From Acheta domesticus (taxonomy: Eukaryota > Arthropoda > Insecta > Orthoptera > Gryllidae), in contig JAHLJT010009436.1 in assembly GCA_031308135.1 (NCBI GenBank), positions 223,110,899 to 223,174,898 on the forward strand: DNA of 64,000 bases, given 5' to 3'. Shown one piece after another: positions 23,525 through 34,125 of this stretch. The notes under the pieces are model-generated. The model saw only the letters and a list, made by a program, of their open reading frames with translations, was not told the DNA's origin and did not search any database. The position numbers and the translations under genes were made by a program. Every line of letters starts with the position of its first letter. The stretch's first letter is position 1.

Positions 23525-26225
23525 GTGATTTTCTATTAGGATTAGATTCAATAAAAAAATTCAAGCTCTGTCAGGATGAAAATTTGAGTATATCACAGAA
23601 ACAAGAGAAAGATAAAAATCTAGATGAGAAAAGTCACATTAGTGAAATAAGCACTAATAGAATGGAGGATATTATATAAAAATGAAATAATTTTTGCCAA
23701 ATCAGAGTTTGATATAGGAACAGTAAAAGATAATGAAGCCACAGTGAAACTGACAGAAAATAGATATATTTCAAAGGAACCTTACAGATGCTCTTTTCAA
23801 GATAAATTAGAAATTGAGAAACAAGTGGAGGATTTGTTGAATGCAGGTTTAATAGAGGAGTCAAGCAGTCCTTATGCAGCTCCCGTAACCATGGCTTTTA
23901 AGAAAGAAGAAGGGAAAAGATCACGCTTGTGCATCGATTTTAAAGAGCTCAACAAAATAGTGGTGCCAGAAAGTCAGCCTTTTCCAAGGATAGATGATCT
24001 TACGGTACGTGCCAGAAACTGTAAGTTTTTTCAAAATTCGACGTGAACTCGGCGTTTTGGTCGATACCGGTGCGGGCAAAAGATAGATATAAGCTGGCTT
24101 TTGTAACCCATCATGGCCACTGGCAGTGGAGATGTTTACCTTTTGGTTTGAAATCTGCTCCTGCGATTTTTCAAAGAGTTTTAGCAAGCGTGATAAGAAA
24201 AAACAAATTAGATGCTTTCACAGTAAATTATATAGATGATATACTGGTGTTCTCTAAAACTTACGAAGAACATTTAAATCATGTAGAGCGGGTATTGCAA
24301 GCATTATATGAACAAGGTTTCAAACTGAATAAAAATAAATGTCAGTTCGCCCAAGAAAAGATAACATATTTGGGACATGAAATTGGAAACAATATGATGA
24401 AGCCAATAAACGATAATTTAGTAGCTATTAAGAAGTTTCCAATACCTACAACAAAAAAAAAACAAATTAAACAGTTTTTGGGATAAAATAATTTTTATTT
24501 GGAGTTTATACCAAATCACGTAGCTTTACTGGATCCCTTGAGAAATTTATTGAGAAAAAATGTACCCTTCCATTGGTCTGAAGAATGTATGAAGAGTTTT
24601 AATTCAACAAAAGAATATTTGTGCACAGTTCCTGCTTTGGCAATTTTTGATCCAGAGGCCCCAATATTTATTTTCACCGACGCAAGTATCGAAGGAGTTG
24701 GAGCAATATTGAAACAGGCACAGGAAGATAACTCTCTGAAGTCGGTGTTTTTCTTTTCTAGAAAGTTGACAGACGCCCAGAAAAAGAAGAAAGCAATTTT
24801 TATAGAATGTTTAGCCATTAAAGAAGCCATTTTATACTGGCAATTTCATTTGATAGGAAAGAAGTTCGTCATATTTACGGATCATAAACCATTGGAAAAT
24901 TTCAATATAAAAAAAGGAATGATATGGAACTAGTTCAGATTTTGAATTACATTTCACATTTTGATTTTGAAATTGTATATAATCCGGGTAAAGAAAATAT
25001 TGAAGCTGATTGTCTAGAAATCCGATTTTGGAATCACATGAGGATACAAACAGGGATTCTGTGATTAAAACTTCAAATTTACTGAAATTGAATGATAACA
25101 AAGAAAATCAGAAATTGTTGAAAGCTGACGATAAATGCATTATTAAAGATGATATAATTTATACAATTCTAAATAATAAAGAGAAAATATGGATAACTGT
25201 AGAATTCAGAGTGTCTCTTGTCACCGAGGTACATGTTGATCAGGGTCACATAGGCACAAAACAGTTAATTTTAACTATTGGCCAAAAATGTTACTTCAAA
25301 AATATGTATAAACACATAAGATTGACTTGCAGATCTTGTGAAACCTGCATTAAAAATAAATCGAGAATAGGTATCTTTAAAGCCCCTTTATCTCAACTAG
25401 GTCCAGCAAAGGAACCTTTCGAAATAGTGTCTATAGACACAATAGGAGGTTTCAAAGGTTATAAAGTAAAAAAAATATTTACATTTAGCGGTGGATCATT
25501 TTACAAGATTCGCTTATATAATAACCTCAAAAACTCAAGTCGCAAAAGATTTTATAAATCTAATCAAGAAAGTAGAAAAAAATGGAAGTATTAAATTAGT
25601 TTTATCAGATCAGTATCCTGGTATAAATTCAGCACAGTTTAAGCAGTATTTAAATAAACAGAAAGTAGCATTAGTCTTCACAGCAGTGGATTGTGCGTTT
25701 TCTAACGGATTAAACGAAAGGACAAATCAGACTTTGGTCAACAGAATACGATGTAAAATTCATGAAAATAAAAATAAATCATGGCCTCAGGTAGCAGAGG
25801 AATGTGTACAGGATTATAACAACACAATACACAGTTCGACTGGATTCACTCCCAATTATTTGCTGACAGGATTAAACTACTCATTTCTACCTGATGAAGT
25901 GAACGACAATAATTTGACAAATTTAATCACCAATAGAGAAACAGCTTTTAAGAAATCAAAAGAAATTCACAATCGAAATAAAGAATATTATGATAAAAAC
26001 GTAAAACAGATAAATTATAAGGTAGGAGATTTAGTTTATGTACAAAACGTTAATAAATTGAATAAAAGTAAAATAGAGCCAATTAGAGTAGGTCCTTTTA
26101 AAATTAAAGAGAAAATTTCTGATGTAATGTTCTTGTTAGATAGTAGATTAAGGAAAAATGAATCAAATATTTTTCATGCTAGTAAGATTGTACCTTACAC
26201 CGATGGAGCGTACCCTCGGTCTTAA
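23525..26225 (+). pseudogene. Third Ty3/gypsy copy: pol with RT, RNase H, integrase, many frame breaks
   Basis: Starts abruptly next to the minus-strand copy, so the 5' half with gag is missing. RT: SSSPYAAPVTMAFKK, RLCIDFKELNK, LPFGLKSAPAIFQR, catalytic YIDD at about 24229-24240. RNase H: IFTDASIEGVGA, ECLAIKEAI, FTDHKPL. Integrase: H and C residues near 25230-25355 (CRSCETC), then the core DHFTRFAYI, LSDQYPGINS and NGLNERTNQ, and a chromatin/SH3-like end (YKVGDLVYVQNV). Frame breaks lie near 24020, 24918, 25013 and 25490, and a TAA at 24484-24486. A 3' LTR follows after a polypurine stretch at 26225-26235. The sequence is unlike the first gypsy copy, so a different lineage. Confidence 0.85.
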
Positions 26226-26235
26226 AAAGGGGGAT

Positions 26236-26544
26236 GTAAGCTTGCGTGTAATCAAGCTTGGCAACGTCGCTTGGCGACATGCGCGTGAGAGTCAGTTGGT
26301 AACAAGACTCCGAGCTGTGTGCATCGATGTTATTGTATTGATGCATACAAAGGCTAGCCATCGGCAATTGTATTGATTCAGGTTAGTTTTAATCTTTAGT
26401 TTTAAGCCTATTTGTTCACATTGTATTTCTGGACTTCGCTAATCTGTACCTATTATTTATATTACAGTTGTTTACTGCATCTTACATGTGTCGATTCTTA
26501 CCCTGAACTTCGCACCCTTGGAACTCTTTATATTGTAGCTTACA
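26236..26544 (+). repeat. 3' LTR of the third gypsy copy
   Basis: Preceded by the tract AAAAAGGGGGA and bounded by TGTAAGC and GCTTACA, an inverted pair typical of LTR ends. Length 309 bp. No 5' partner is present because the copy is 5'-truncated. Confidence 0.75.
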
Positions 26545-26550
26545 TATATA

Positions 26551-26879
26551 CAGGGTGGAACAGCTAAGTGTTAACACCCCTTGTATCTCCTCAACCGCGC
26601 AAGATACGAAGATGACGATTGGACAGTCGATTGATTGAACAGGGGCTACTTGATTACAGCACACTTCGTCTTTGCGCTATTTTTTACTATGAAGATTTAA
26701 GGTCAACTTTGTTTTTTTAAATGGAACCCTATGCTAAATTTTAGCGTATCGTAATGTGCTTAAAAAGACGATTTCAAATATGTGTATATCTTTGTATTTT
26801 AGCGAATAGTTTTTTAGCAATTGATGTGCTTTTGTAACATTTTTTTGTACTGAAATGGCACTTTTTCACTCGACCTTCC
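26551..26879 (+). repeat. Left terminal inverted repeat
   Basis: Pairs with 28476-28804; similarity is strong up to CGACCTTCC and fades inside. Long repeats usually hold several transposase-binding sites. Confidence 0.85.
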
Positions 26880-27052
26880 GTGCTCTGCGCTGAGAAACTA
26901 AAGGAAAATGTCTCGTGAATGGTTTTGCCTATTTTCCGAAAACGATCGAAGGCCAGGTACTACGTAGATAACAGGGCGGAGGCCAGAAGTATAAAATGCG
27001 CCGCTGGGGTTATGATAGCGCACTTCTACCAGTTTCCTAGAGCAGTCACACC

Positions 27053-28113
27053 ATGTATACCAATGAAGAGAAGTTAGATATGCTACTAGTGTATGGTGAA
27101 TGCGGAAGAAATGCCGTTAGAGCAGTGCAACGATATGGAGAGCTGTATCCTCATCGTCAGCTTCCTTCACGCCAGTTTTTTGCGTGTATGTGCACGAAAC
27201 TATTGGAATCGGGAAGTTGGAACACCAAACAGAGGACAAGGCAGAAAACTGCAACTGACAAAAAACATGAAGAGGTTATTCTGGGATTGACGCAGTGCAA
27301 TCCACATGCTAGTTCGCGACATGTAGCCCAGGAATGTGGTGTGAGTCACATGAGTGTCCTTCGCATATTGCATAGAAACAAATTCCATCCGTATCACTTG
27401 TCATTGCATCAAGCACTCGGAGGTCGGGATTTCGAACGGCGCATGGGATTTTGTCGGTTTGCCTTGCAACAACTGAAAGATGATCCATTTTTTTAAACGA
27501 GTGCTATTTACGGATGAAGCGACTTTCACTAACCACGGTAATGTGAATTTACGAAATATGCATTACTGGGCATTAGAGAATCCTCACTGGATTCGGCAAG
27601 TACAACACCAGAAATCTTGGAGTGTGAACGTGTGGTGTGGCATCCTGGGAAATATCATTGTGGGACCTTACTTCATTCCAGGCATGCTAAATTGTATTAT
27701 GTACGAACATTTTCTTCGAAATGTTCTACCCACATTACTAGAAGAGATACCACTGGATACGCGTCAGTGCATGTGGTTTCAACTTGACGGCTGTCCGGCT
27801 CACTCTTCACGTGTGGCAACAGAAGTATTAAATGAGAAGTTCTTGAATTGTTGGATAGGACGGCGTGCTGAAGTAAAATGGCCTGCCCGGTCTCCTAATT
27901 TGACTCCTCTTGATTTTTTTCTTTGGGGGGGGTGTCAAAAATAAGGTTTATGCAGAAGTTCCAACAACGCCAGAGGATATGAAGCGACGTATCACCGAAG
28001 CTCTTTCGAGTATATCAAGTGACACCCTCACATTTGTTCATTTGTCCTTCGAACGGCGACTGCAAATGTGCATTGCAGCAGATGGACAACATTTCGAGCA
28101 CATGTTTAAGTAA
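27053..28113 (+). pseudogene. Mariner-like DDxD transposase, two +1 homopolymer frameshifts
   Basis: ATG 27053 opens an N-terminal helix-turn-helix region (YTNEEKLDMLLVYGE, DUF4817-like) and a second one (SSRHVAQECGVSHMSVLRIL), used for binding the inverted repeats. The catalytic part has FTDEATF, QLDGCPAH and SPNLTPLDFFLWG: Asp, Asp, Asp with 41 residues between the second and third (DD41D). Frame is lost in a run of seven T near 27488-27494 and a run of eight G near 27925-27932; each has one base too many. There is no other nonsense codon, so the gene may be very young or the breaks may be sequencing errors. About 350 codons in total, the normal size. Confidence 0.85.
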
Positions 28114-28475
28114 AGCATTGTTCTGTAACAATGTATTTGGTATGTTTTCATTTTTATTTTGATCAATGTGTATTCTTTGTACGTGACGGTTAGTTACGAA
28201 TAAATTATGATTAATAAGATATTGTTCATTTATTTTTGTATTATTTACTCGCAATTGATAATAGAATGTGTTGTCACAGTTTTCAAAACAACAGAATAGT
28301 AATAGCGTGGCAAAACAAGAACTTTCCTGAATCTTGAATGCAGCATTTGAGTCTTCTTTGTACGAAGTCATCTTTCGGTAAAATTAGTATCGAAGAAAGT
28401 AGTTGCTACTGTGCTGAAGTAAACGAGCGCCTTTATCTCAAGGACGGACCCGCGAAGTTCCCCATTTAGTTAGCA

Positions 28476-28804
28476 GGAAGGTCGAACAGAAAATCGCCGC
28501 CTCAGTGGAAAAATGTGTTTCAAAAGCACATCAATTGCTAAAAAACTATTCGCTAAAATACAAAGATATACACATATTTGAAATCGTCTTTTTAAGCACA
28601 TTACGATACACTAAAATTTAGCAAAGGGTTCTATTTAATAAAACAAAGTTGACCTTATATCTTCATAGTAAAAAATAGCGCAAAGACGAAGTGTGCTGTA
28701 ATCAAGTAGCCCCTGTTCAATCAATCGACTGTCCAATCGGCATCTTCGTATCTTGCACGGTTGAGAAGATACAAGGGGTGTTAACACTTAGCTGTTCCAC
28801 CCTG
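28476..28804 (-). repeat. Right terminal inverted repeat
   Basis: Complement of 26551-26879; ends CCACCCTG. Confidence 0.85.
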
Positions 28805-28858
28805 TGTGTATGTATATATATATATATGTATATATATGTATATATTGTATATATATAT
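28805..28858. repeat. TATG/TA simple repeat
   Basis: Short tandem TATATG and TA units between the mariner-like element and the next LTR-like block. Confidence 0.8.
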
Positions 28859-29879
28859 TGACCGTATTGGTCAAAATGTAAATAATAGGCACACCGCAAA
28901 GTTCGAAAGTGGCGCGCGAGTTGATGAATCGGACCGAGCCGTGAACGAGCGCCCGGAAGGTGGGGACTGGACGGTCAGACCGCGCGGAAGCGTTGGTTGG
29001 GGAGCGAGCAGCGAGCAGTGAGGAGAGAGGCGTGATGGCGATAAGAGAGCGAGGTGGTAATGTACGGATAAATCGAGAATAATCGGGACGGCTGGTGTTA
29101 AAGGAAGGAGAATTGTGATAGACTTAATGATGATTGCGAGTAAGGATTGTGGTAAACGTGTTTGGAAGGAATAATCACGAAATTTGACAAGAGAAGAGAA
29201 CATTGCACGGACACGTGGGCGATGCTGTTCAGTGGTACTCGGTGTAGCTGTGCGGATGCGGGATTACATGGTGGAGGCGTGTGAGCTGAGACAGTAAATT
29301 CGTCGTGTGGAGAAGGAAATTGTGGTGAGACGACGCCGGTGTACGAGAACGGGCCATCGGCGACGCGCGGGCAGGCAGAACATCGTTGGCGCCAAAGTCA
29401 CCTCTCGGCAACGAGTCGGGGCACGCGGTCGCGCCGCGTGGAAGACGACGGAAGTGGAAGGTTGATAAGTAACAATAATTATGAACAAGAATAGATGGGT
29501 AATCGAATATAAAATGCCGGTTCAGGGTGCTCACTGAGTAGTAAGGAGAGCAACAGTGTCTGTAGTGGTTCACGAATGGCATGTAGTTTTCAGAGAAATG
29601 GAGGTTACATAAATAGAAATAAAAAATGTAAAGATGATAGCAATAGTCGGAGATGTATAGTGTAAACCATTTAATCTGTATTCAGTAAGGATTTGCGACC
29701 AGGTCAATGATGTAAACTATGTTATTAATGTGAAGATTCTTTTTATTAATAAATCCTAGTTCAATGATGATAGATTCTTTGAACTCAGATAATGATGATT
29801 AAAGTATCCCCCTCAAAGAACCCCTGTGCCCAAATAAACAATCACAAAATGTATGATACCGACAAGGGTAAGTACGGTC

Positions 29880-29880
<1 letters not shown>
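28859..29880 (+). mobile_element. Candidate solo LTR with TATA box
   Basis: Termini TGACCGTA and TACGGTCA are perfect 8 bp inverted repeats starting TG and ending CA. A TATAAAA box at about 29508-29515 is followed by candidate initiator sequences 20-35 bases on (TTCAGGG, CTCACTGA) and AATAAA signals near 29746 and 29832. Both flanks are AT/TATG repeats, which hides any target duplication. Open frames inside are GC-rich noise. No internal retroelement genes adjoin it, hence solo. Confidence 0.5.
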
Positions 29881-29882
<2 letters not shown>

Positions 29883-29925
<43 letters not shown>

Positions 29926-29972
29926 CTCACCTGTATGTATGTATATATATATATATACATACATACATACAC
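29883..29972. repeat. (TA)n and (CATA)n simple repeats with a stray element end
   Basis: TA repeats, then GTGACTCACCTGTA at 29922-29935 (the same end as at 31077-31090), then TATG/CATA repeats. Confidence 0.75.
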
Positions 29973-31090
29973 TAGTATTTTACAAGATATTTGAGGTAAC
30001 TTTGTTTTTTCAAATAGGACTATACATATTTTTTCAGTCTATCATGACAAGCGTAAAAAGACAAATCCAAAGATATAAATATTGTCATATGTTAGATAAG
30101 CATTTTTTTAAGTAATTGTGATTTTTTTGCGACTAGTGTTTAACGGATATTTTCATTGTAACTGTCAGCCCCACAAGGTCACGCAGCGCTCCCCCAGCAA
30201 TCGCGGGGTCGGGAAAGGGAAGGGATTTTAGTACTTGAGGATACGAAAAATATTCACAAAACTGTTGCACTTTTTCCTGAACTCTTCTTTCCATTCTGAT
30301 CCATTTTCAGAAATTTTGTGTTTCTTAGGGATTGAAACACGGATTTGTCTTAAGTAGTATTCATTGAAATAAGATTATTTCTATCCCTAAGTTATTATTA
30401 TATTCTTATTAACATTGAAATTGTTTGCTCAAAATACGCAATATTTTTTGTACAGTTTTAATTATTTATTCTTATTGTGCTTTGTTTCAAGATCCCATTA
30501 ATACGTATCTTATGAAACCCCATTAAATGGAGTTGAAGTTATAAATAATTTCATTACGATACAAACTTATGACAAATCCTTATTTTCCATCCTTTTAATT
30601 CCTTCAATCAATGACAGTCGAAAATATGAAAATGCGGAAGGATGGAAAGCACAGTTCAGGAAAAACTGCAATGGTTTTTTGAAAATTTGGAATATGTTTC
30701 GTATCTTCAAATCTCCCTTCCCTTGCCCGGCGCGCGTTGCTGGTGGAGCGCTGCGTGACTTTGTGTGGTGGACTATTCAAAATGTCCGTTAAACCCCAGT
30801 CGCAAAAATCAAAATTAATCAAAAAAAACGCTGATCTAACATATGACAATATGTACATCATTGGATTTGTCTTTTTACGCTCGTCATGATAGACTGAAAA
30901 AATATGTATAGTTCTATTTGAAAAAACAAAGTTACCTAAAAAATCTCGTAAAATACAAGTGATAAAATAGAAATTAATGCACGTATCTATTCGCCCCTTT
31001 CCCTCATGCACTTCCGTGAAAACTGCATTGCAATAACTTCAACCGTTCAAACGTTACAGGAGGTGCTAAAGTTACGTGACTCACCTGTAT
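29973..31090. mobile_element. Foldback element with ~350 bp inverted arms
   Basis: 29978-30310 and 30600-30985 are inverted copies (for example GGTAACTTTGTTTTTTCAAA left; its complement near 30929-30948). The right end extends to GTGACTCACCTGTA at 31077-31090; the left arm lacks the matching outer ~100 bp. The middle (30310-30600) has no gene. Likely a non-autonomous DNA transposon; no transposase. Confidence 0.7.
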
Positions 31091-31094
31091 ATAT

Positions 31095-31719
31095 CAGAGC
31101 TAAACTCCGAGACCTTGAGACCAATCTCCATGAAAGTTAGCACTTCTATGTGTTTTCTCACCGAGAAGATTTATGTGCTGTTAAATCTGTTGTAACTCTA
31201 CTACATGGCGCTGTAGAATAAAACTAAAAATTTTCGTGAAATGCAACACGCAACACATTCGGTACGATTTTGAATCTATATCGTTAAATAACTACTAAGC
31301 GATGCCTTAAAACTAACGTTTTGAAGCCTAGAAACGTTTGATCACACCATAATCTACAAGATGAATCATTCTTGAACATTTTATTACATTTTTGCTGGTT
31401 CGGCGCTTTCCGATATTACATCACCTTCTCAGAGATGTGCTGAATCTCTGTGTGTGTTTGTATGTGTGTGTGTATATATTGTGATAAAATGAAGAATGAT
31501 TTATTTTATCTAATTTAATTTAATTGGCTAGCTCAGTTCTTTGGGTTCTCATGCTCTCTATACAGAGAAGCCTGGAAGTCTGAAATTATTTATATTCCGA
31601 ATGGAATTACATACAACGTGGCACAACAATAATTTTGTTTTTATGTAATATTTTTGTGTATTACAGCTCCGTCCGTCCAGATTAAGGCGCGGCGTTTGTT
31701 CTGTAATATTTTGTATATT

Positions 31720-31764
<45 letters not shown>

Positions 31765-32240
31765 CAAAGGTATGTTAGTTTGATTCCTCTCCGTCCCGAA
31801 TAACAAAATAACTAATAAAATATCGAAAAGATGGCACTAAATGGCGCTGAAGAATACAAAAACTTGATATTCCTGCAAACGCAGCCCGCTACACAGTTCG
31901 AATCAATATCGTTAAATAACTCCTAGACGAAGCGTTTTAGGGCCTTAGAAACAAAATTTTGAGGCCAAAGGCATCAAAGAAACATTTGTCACACCGTATT
32001 CTACAGGATGAGATCTTTTTGAACATTCTATTACATTTTTGATGGTCCAGCACTTCTCAATATTGCCCCATCTACTCAAAGACGTGCAGAATCTAAGTAA
32101 ATAAAACAAAGTCGAGAACTCATGAACGACTGGATCAATTTTAATTATCTTCAATTTGTTGGATTCATCTCCACCCAGAATAGCAAATAACTATTAAAAT
32201 ACCCGAAAATATCACGAAAAAAACTTATACAAAAAATTAA
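31095..32240. repeat. Diverged direct duplication and (TA)n run, no gene
   Basis: 31200-31460 and 31840-32100 share order and many blocks (TGGCGCTG, TATCGTTAAATAACT, CAAGATGA / CAGGATGA, ATTACATTTTTG), suggesting two copies of one old repeat. A (TA)n run lies at about 31722-31762 and GT-rich DNA near 31440-31472. Confidence 0.5.
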
Positions 32241-32911
32241 TCTAATATATAAAAATCAATGTTTGTGGGTTCGTGTTTAATGGGCTACCGTACCAGGCAT
32301 CGAATTGCAATAAAAATGTGTAAACCTATTACTTGTTCTTGCGGGAACAATATAGGCATATTATTGCACTTCCACTAGATGGCGCTAAAGCACATGATGG
32401 CGTTTCAGTTAAATGCAATTCAAATTCACGTGAGCTTCATTGTTGCTGGGCGTTGCCATAGGGCGAGGTCGAGGAGAACACGAGGAGTAGGCGGCGCAAT
32501 TTGATGAGAGGAAAGGGAAAAAGAGACAGGGACAAAAAGAGAGGGGAAAAGATAGAGGAAAATTAGAGAAGGAAATAGAGAAAGAGGGAAAATAGTGAAA
32601 AAGAAGGAAAATAGAGAGAGAGGGACATAGAGAGAGAGGGGGGGAAATGAGAGCGTGAAAAGAGTCAGAGAGGGGAAGAAGTGACACGGCGGGGGAGAAG
32701 AGACGCGGAGGGGCAGAAGAGACACAGAGGGGAAGAAGAGACACAGATGGAAAAGAGAGAGAGAGGGGGGGAAATGAGAGAGGAGGAAAAGACGGAGTGA
32801 AGGGAGAGAGGAGAAAAAGAGAGAGTGGGAAAGGGAGGGTAAAAGAGAGGGGGAGAGGAATATTTCCTCAATTATTTCTTCTGCGGCAGCAACGCGCCGG
32901 GCACCAGCTAA
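32241..32911 (+). mobile_element. Non-autonomous Helitron with long purine-rich core
   Basis: The 5' end TCTAATATATAAAAATCAAT and the 3' end GCGCCGGGCACCAGCTAA match insect Helitron termini (5' TC, 3' CTRR). Insertion lies between A (32240) and T (32912), the expected A-T target with no duplication. Bases ~32465-32870 are almost pure A and G on the plus strand. No Rep-helicase is present. Long Ser/Leu/Pro ORFs on the minus strand are produced by this tract. Confidence 0.7.
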
Positions 32912-33967
32912 TCTGCAATTAAATGTGAATGAGAGGGACACAGAGAGGCAGAGACAGACAGGAACAGGGTGAGAAGGGGAAAGACAGTGATAAAGGGTTG
33001 TGGGAGGGGAAAGAGGGAGATGAAGGGCAGAACAACGTTTGCCGGGTTTTCCTATTCCTTTGTATAAGTAATCGTGCGCTATGGAAACACAAAAGTTTTG
33101 GCAATTTATAAGAAACCATCGACACAAAACCTTGTAAGTGTGATACTGGTGGATAGAGAATTACACCCCATCCGACATTAAACAGATTTTAGAAGAAAAA
33201 TAGAAGTTTGCAGATTATGGCATACAAAAGAGATTATTGCAACACACATTATAATGACAAATAACTCGGAAGCGATGCTTCGTAGGCCTTTTAAACCAGA
33301 TTTGCATGTCTCATGGGGACACGGCGTATTGGGGGGGAAATAACTTCTGACAGATGACGTGTTTTGGGGTACGGGTAGATGACAAATGGGGAAATGATAA
33401 GGGACAGTTCGGGTGCAGGTGAAGGATAGATGGACGACAGTGGGGAAATGAAGGGGAACTGATTGGGCCCGGATTATGTTGTTGGGCAGTCTTCTTCAAA
33501 ATACTAATTTTATGATCATCCTATTTTACAATTTTGCAGATTAGTTCTTTTGGGTGCCCCTCTCCATAGCATGGGTAGACAGAAAAGAGAAACCGACATC
33601 AATGTAAAATTAAAAGGAAGGAAAATACTGGAATTATCTTTCACGATAAAATTAAGGGGACAATTTTATTTTTTGTGAATTTTGATTTCAATCTTCAGCA
33701 ATATTGGAATAAATTCTCTCGCACAGTACCAGGTATTCCGTAAACCACATTTTGGGGGATGGGAGTTCGCAGTTGGGTGCTACATTAAATCAGTTTTCAG
33801 TTTTCATTATCACTTTGTAAAATTAAGACTGTTTACATGCAGAGTTTTCGCAAGTGTACAAATTGTACGAGTGTCTACTTAGTTATACGTATATAAGAAC
33901 AAATATTTAGATAAGGGAAAAGACAACTTTTTCTCTAGTCTAAACACCTAAAGACGTGAAAGCTCAG
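32912..33967. other. No gene; continuation of purine-rich and Helitron-like DNA
   Basis: A second purine-rich stretch (about 32930-33030) ends near GTTTGCCGGGT, a block reminiscent of Helitron 3' ends but without CTRR at the expected place. The rest holds no recognisable feature. Confidence 0.4.
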
Positions 33968-34125
33968 GCTTCCACTGCCAATGTCAGTAACTATTTATTT
34001 GTCCGGGAGACGTCGCGTCCTAGGCACAATTGTCAACGTTTCAGCTGATATTCTGTGGCCTTCCTCCTGGAGGAATGTCGCACGTGCCTAGGACGCGGCA
34101 ACTGCCAAACAGCCAAGTGCTTGAC
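33968..34125. mobile_element. Diverged second copy of the hairpin insertion
   Basis: Shares order with 20048-20265: GGCTTCC head, GTCCGGG, GACGTCGCGTCC, ACGTTTCAG, a GGCCTTCCTC block, then the inverse arm. Outer arms CGTCGCGTCCTAGGCAC and GTGCCTAGGACGCGGC still pair. More decayed than the copy at 20048, and its target duplication was not found. Confidence 0.6.

Larger units (their letters stand above)
26551..28804 (+). mobile_element. Tc1/mariner-superfamily DNA transposon with long terminal inverted repeats
   Basis: Ends CAGGGTGGAACAGCTAAG and its complement. The left inverted repeat (26551-26879) and right one (28476-28804) are each about 329 bp with high identity. TA precedes the left end and TG follows the right, consistent with a TA target duplication with one substitution. 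A single transposase gene fills the middle. The left end lies six bases after the gypsy LTR end and the right end abuts a TATG-rich simple repeat. Confidence 0.85.

Noticed and set aside
26236..26544. Structured small RNA between the gypsy copy and the mariner-like element
   Set aside because: TG...CA ends and the preceding polypurine tract explain it as an LTR.
32409..33127. Minus-strand ORFs rich in Ser, Leu and Pro
   Set aside because: Translation of the Helitron purine tract; no domain, no start context.
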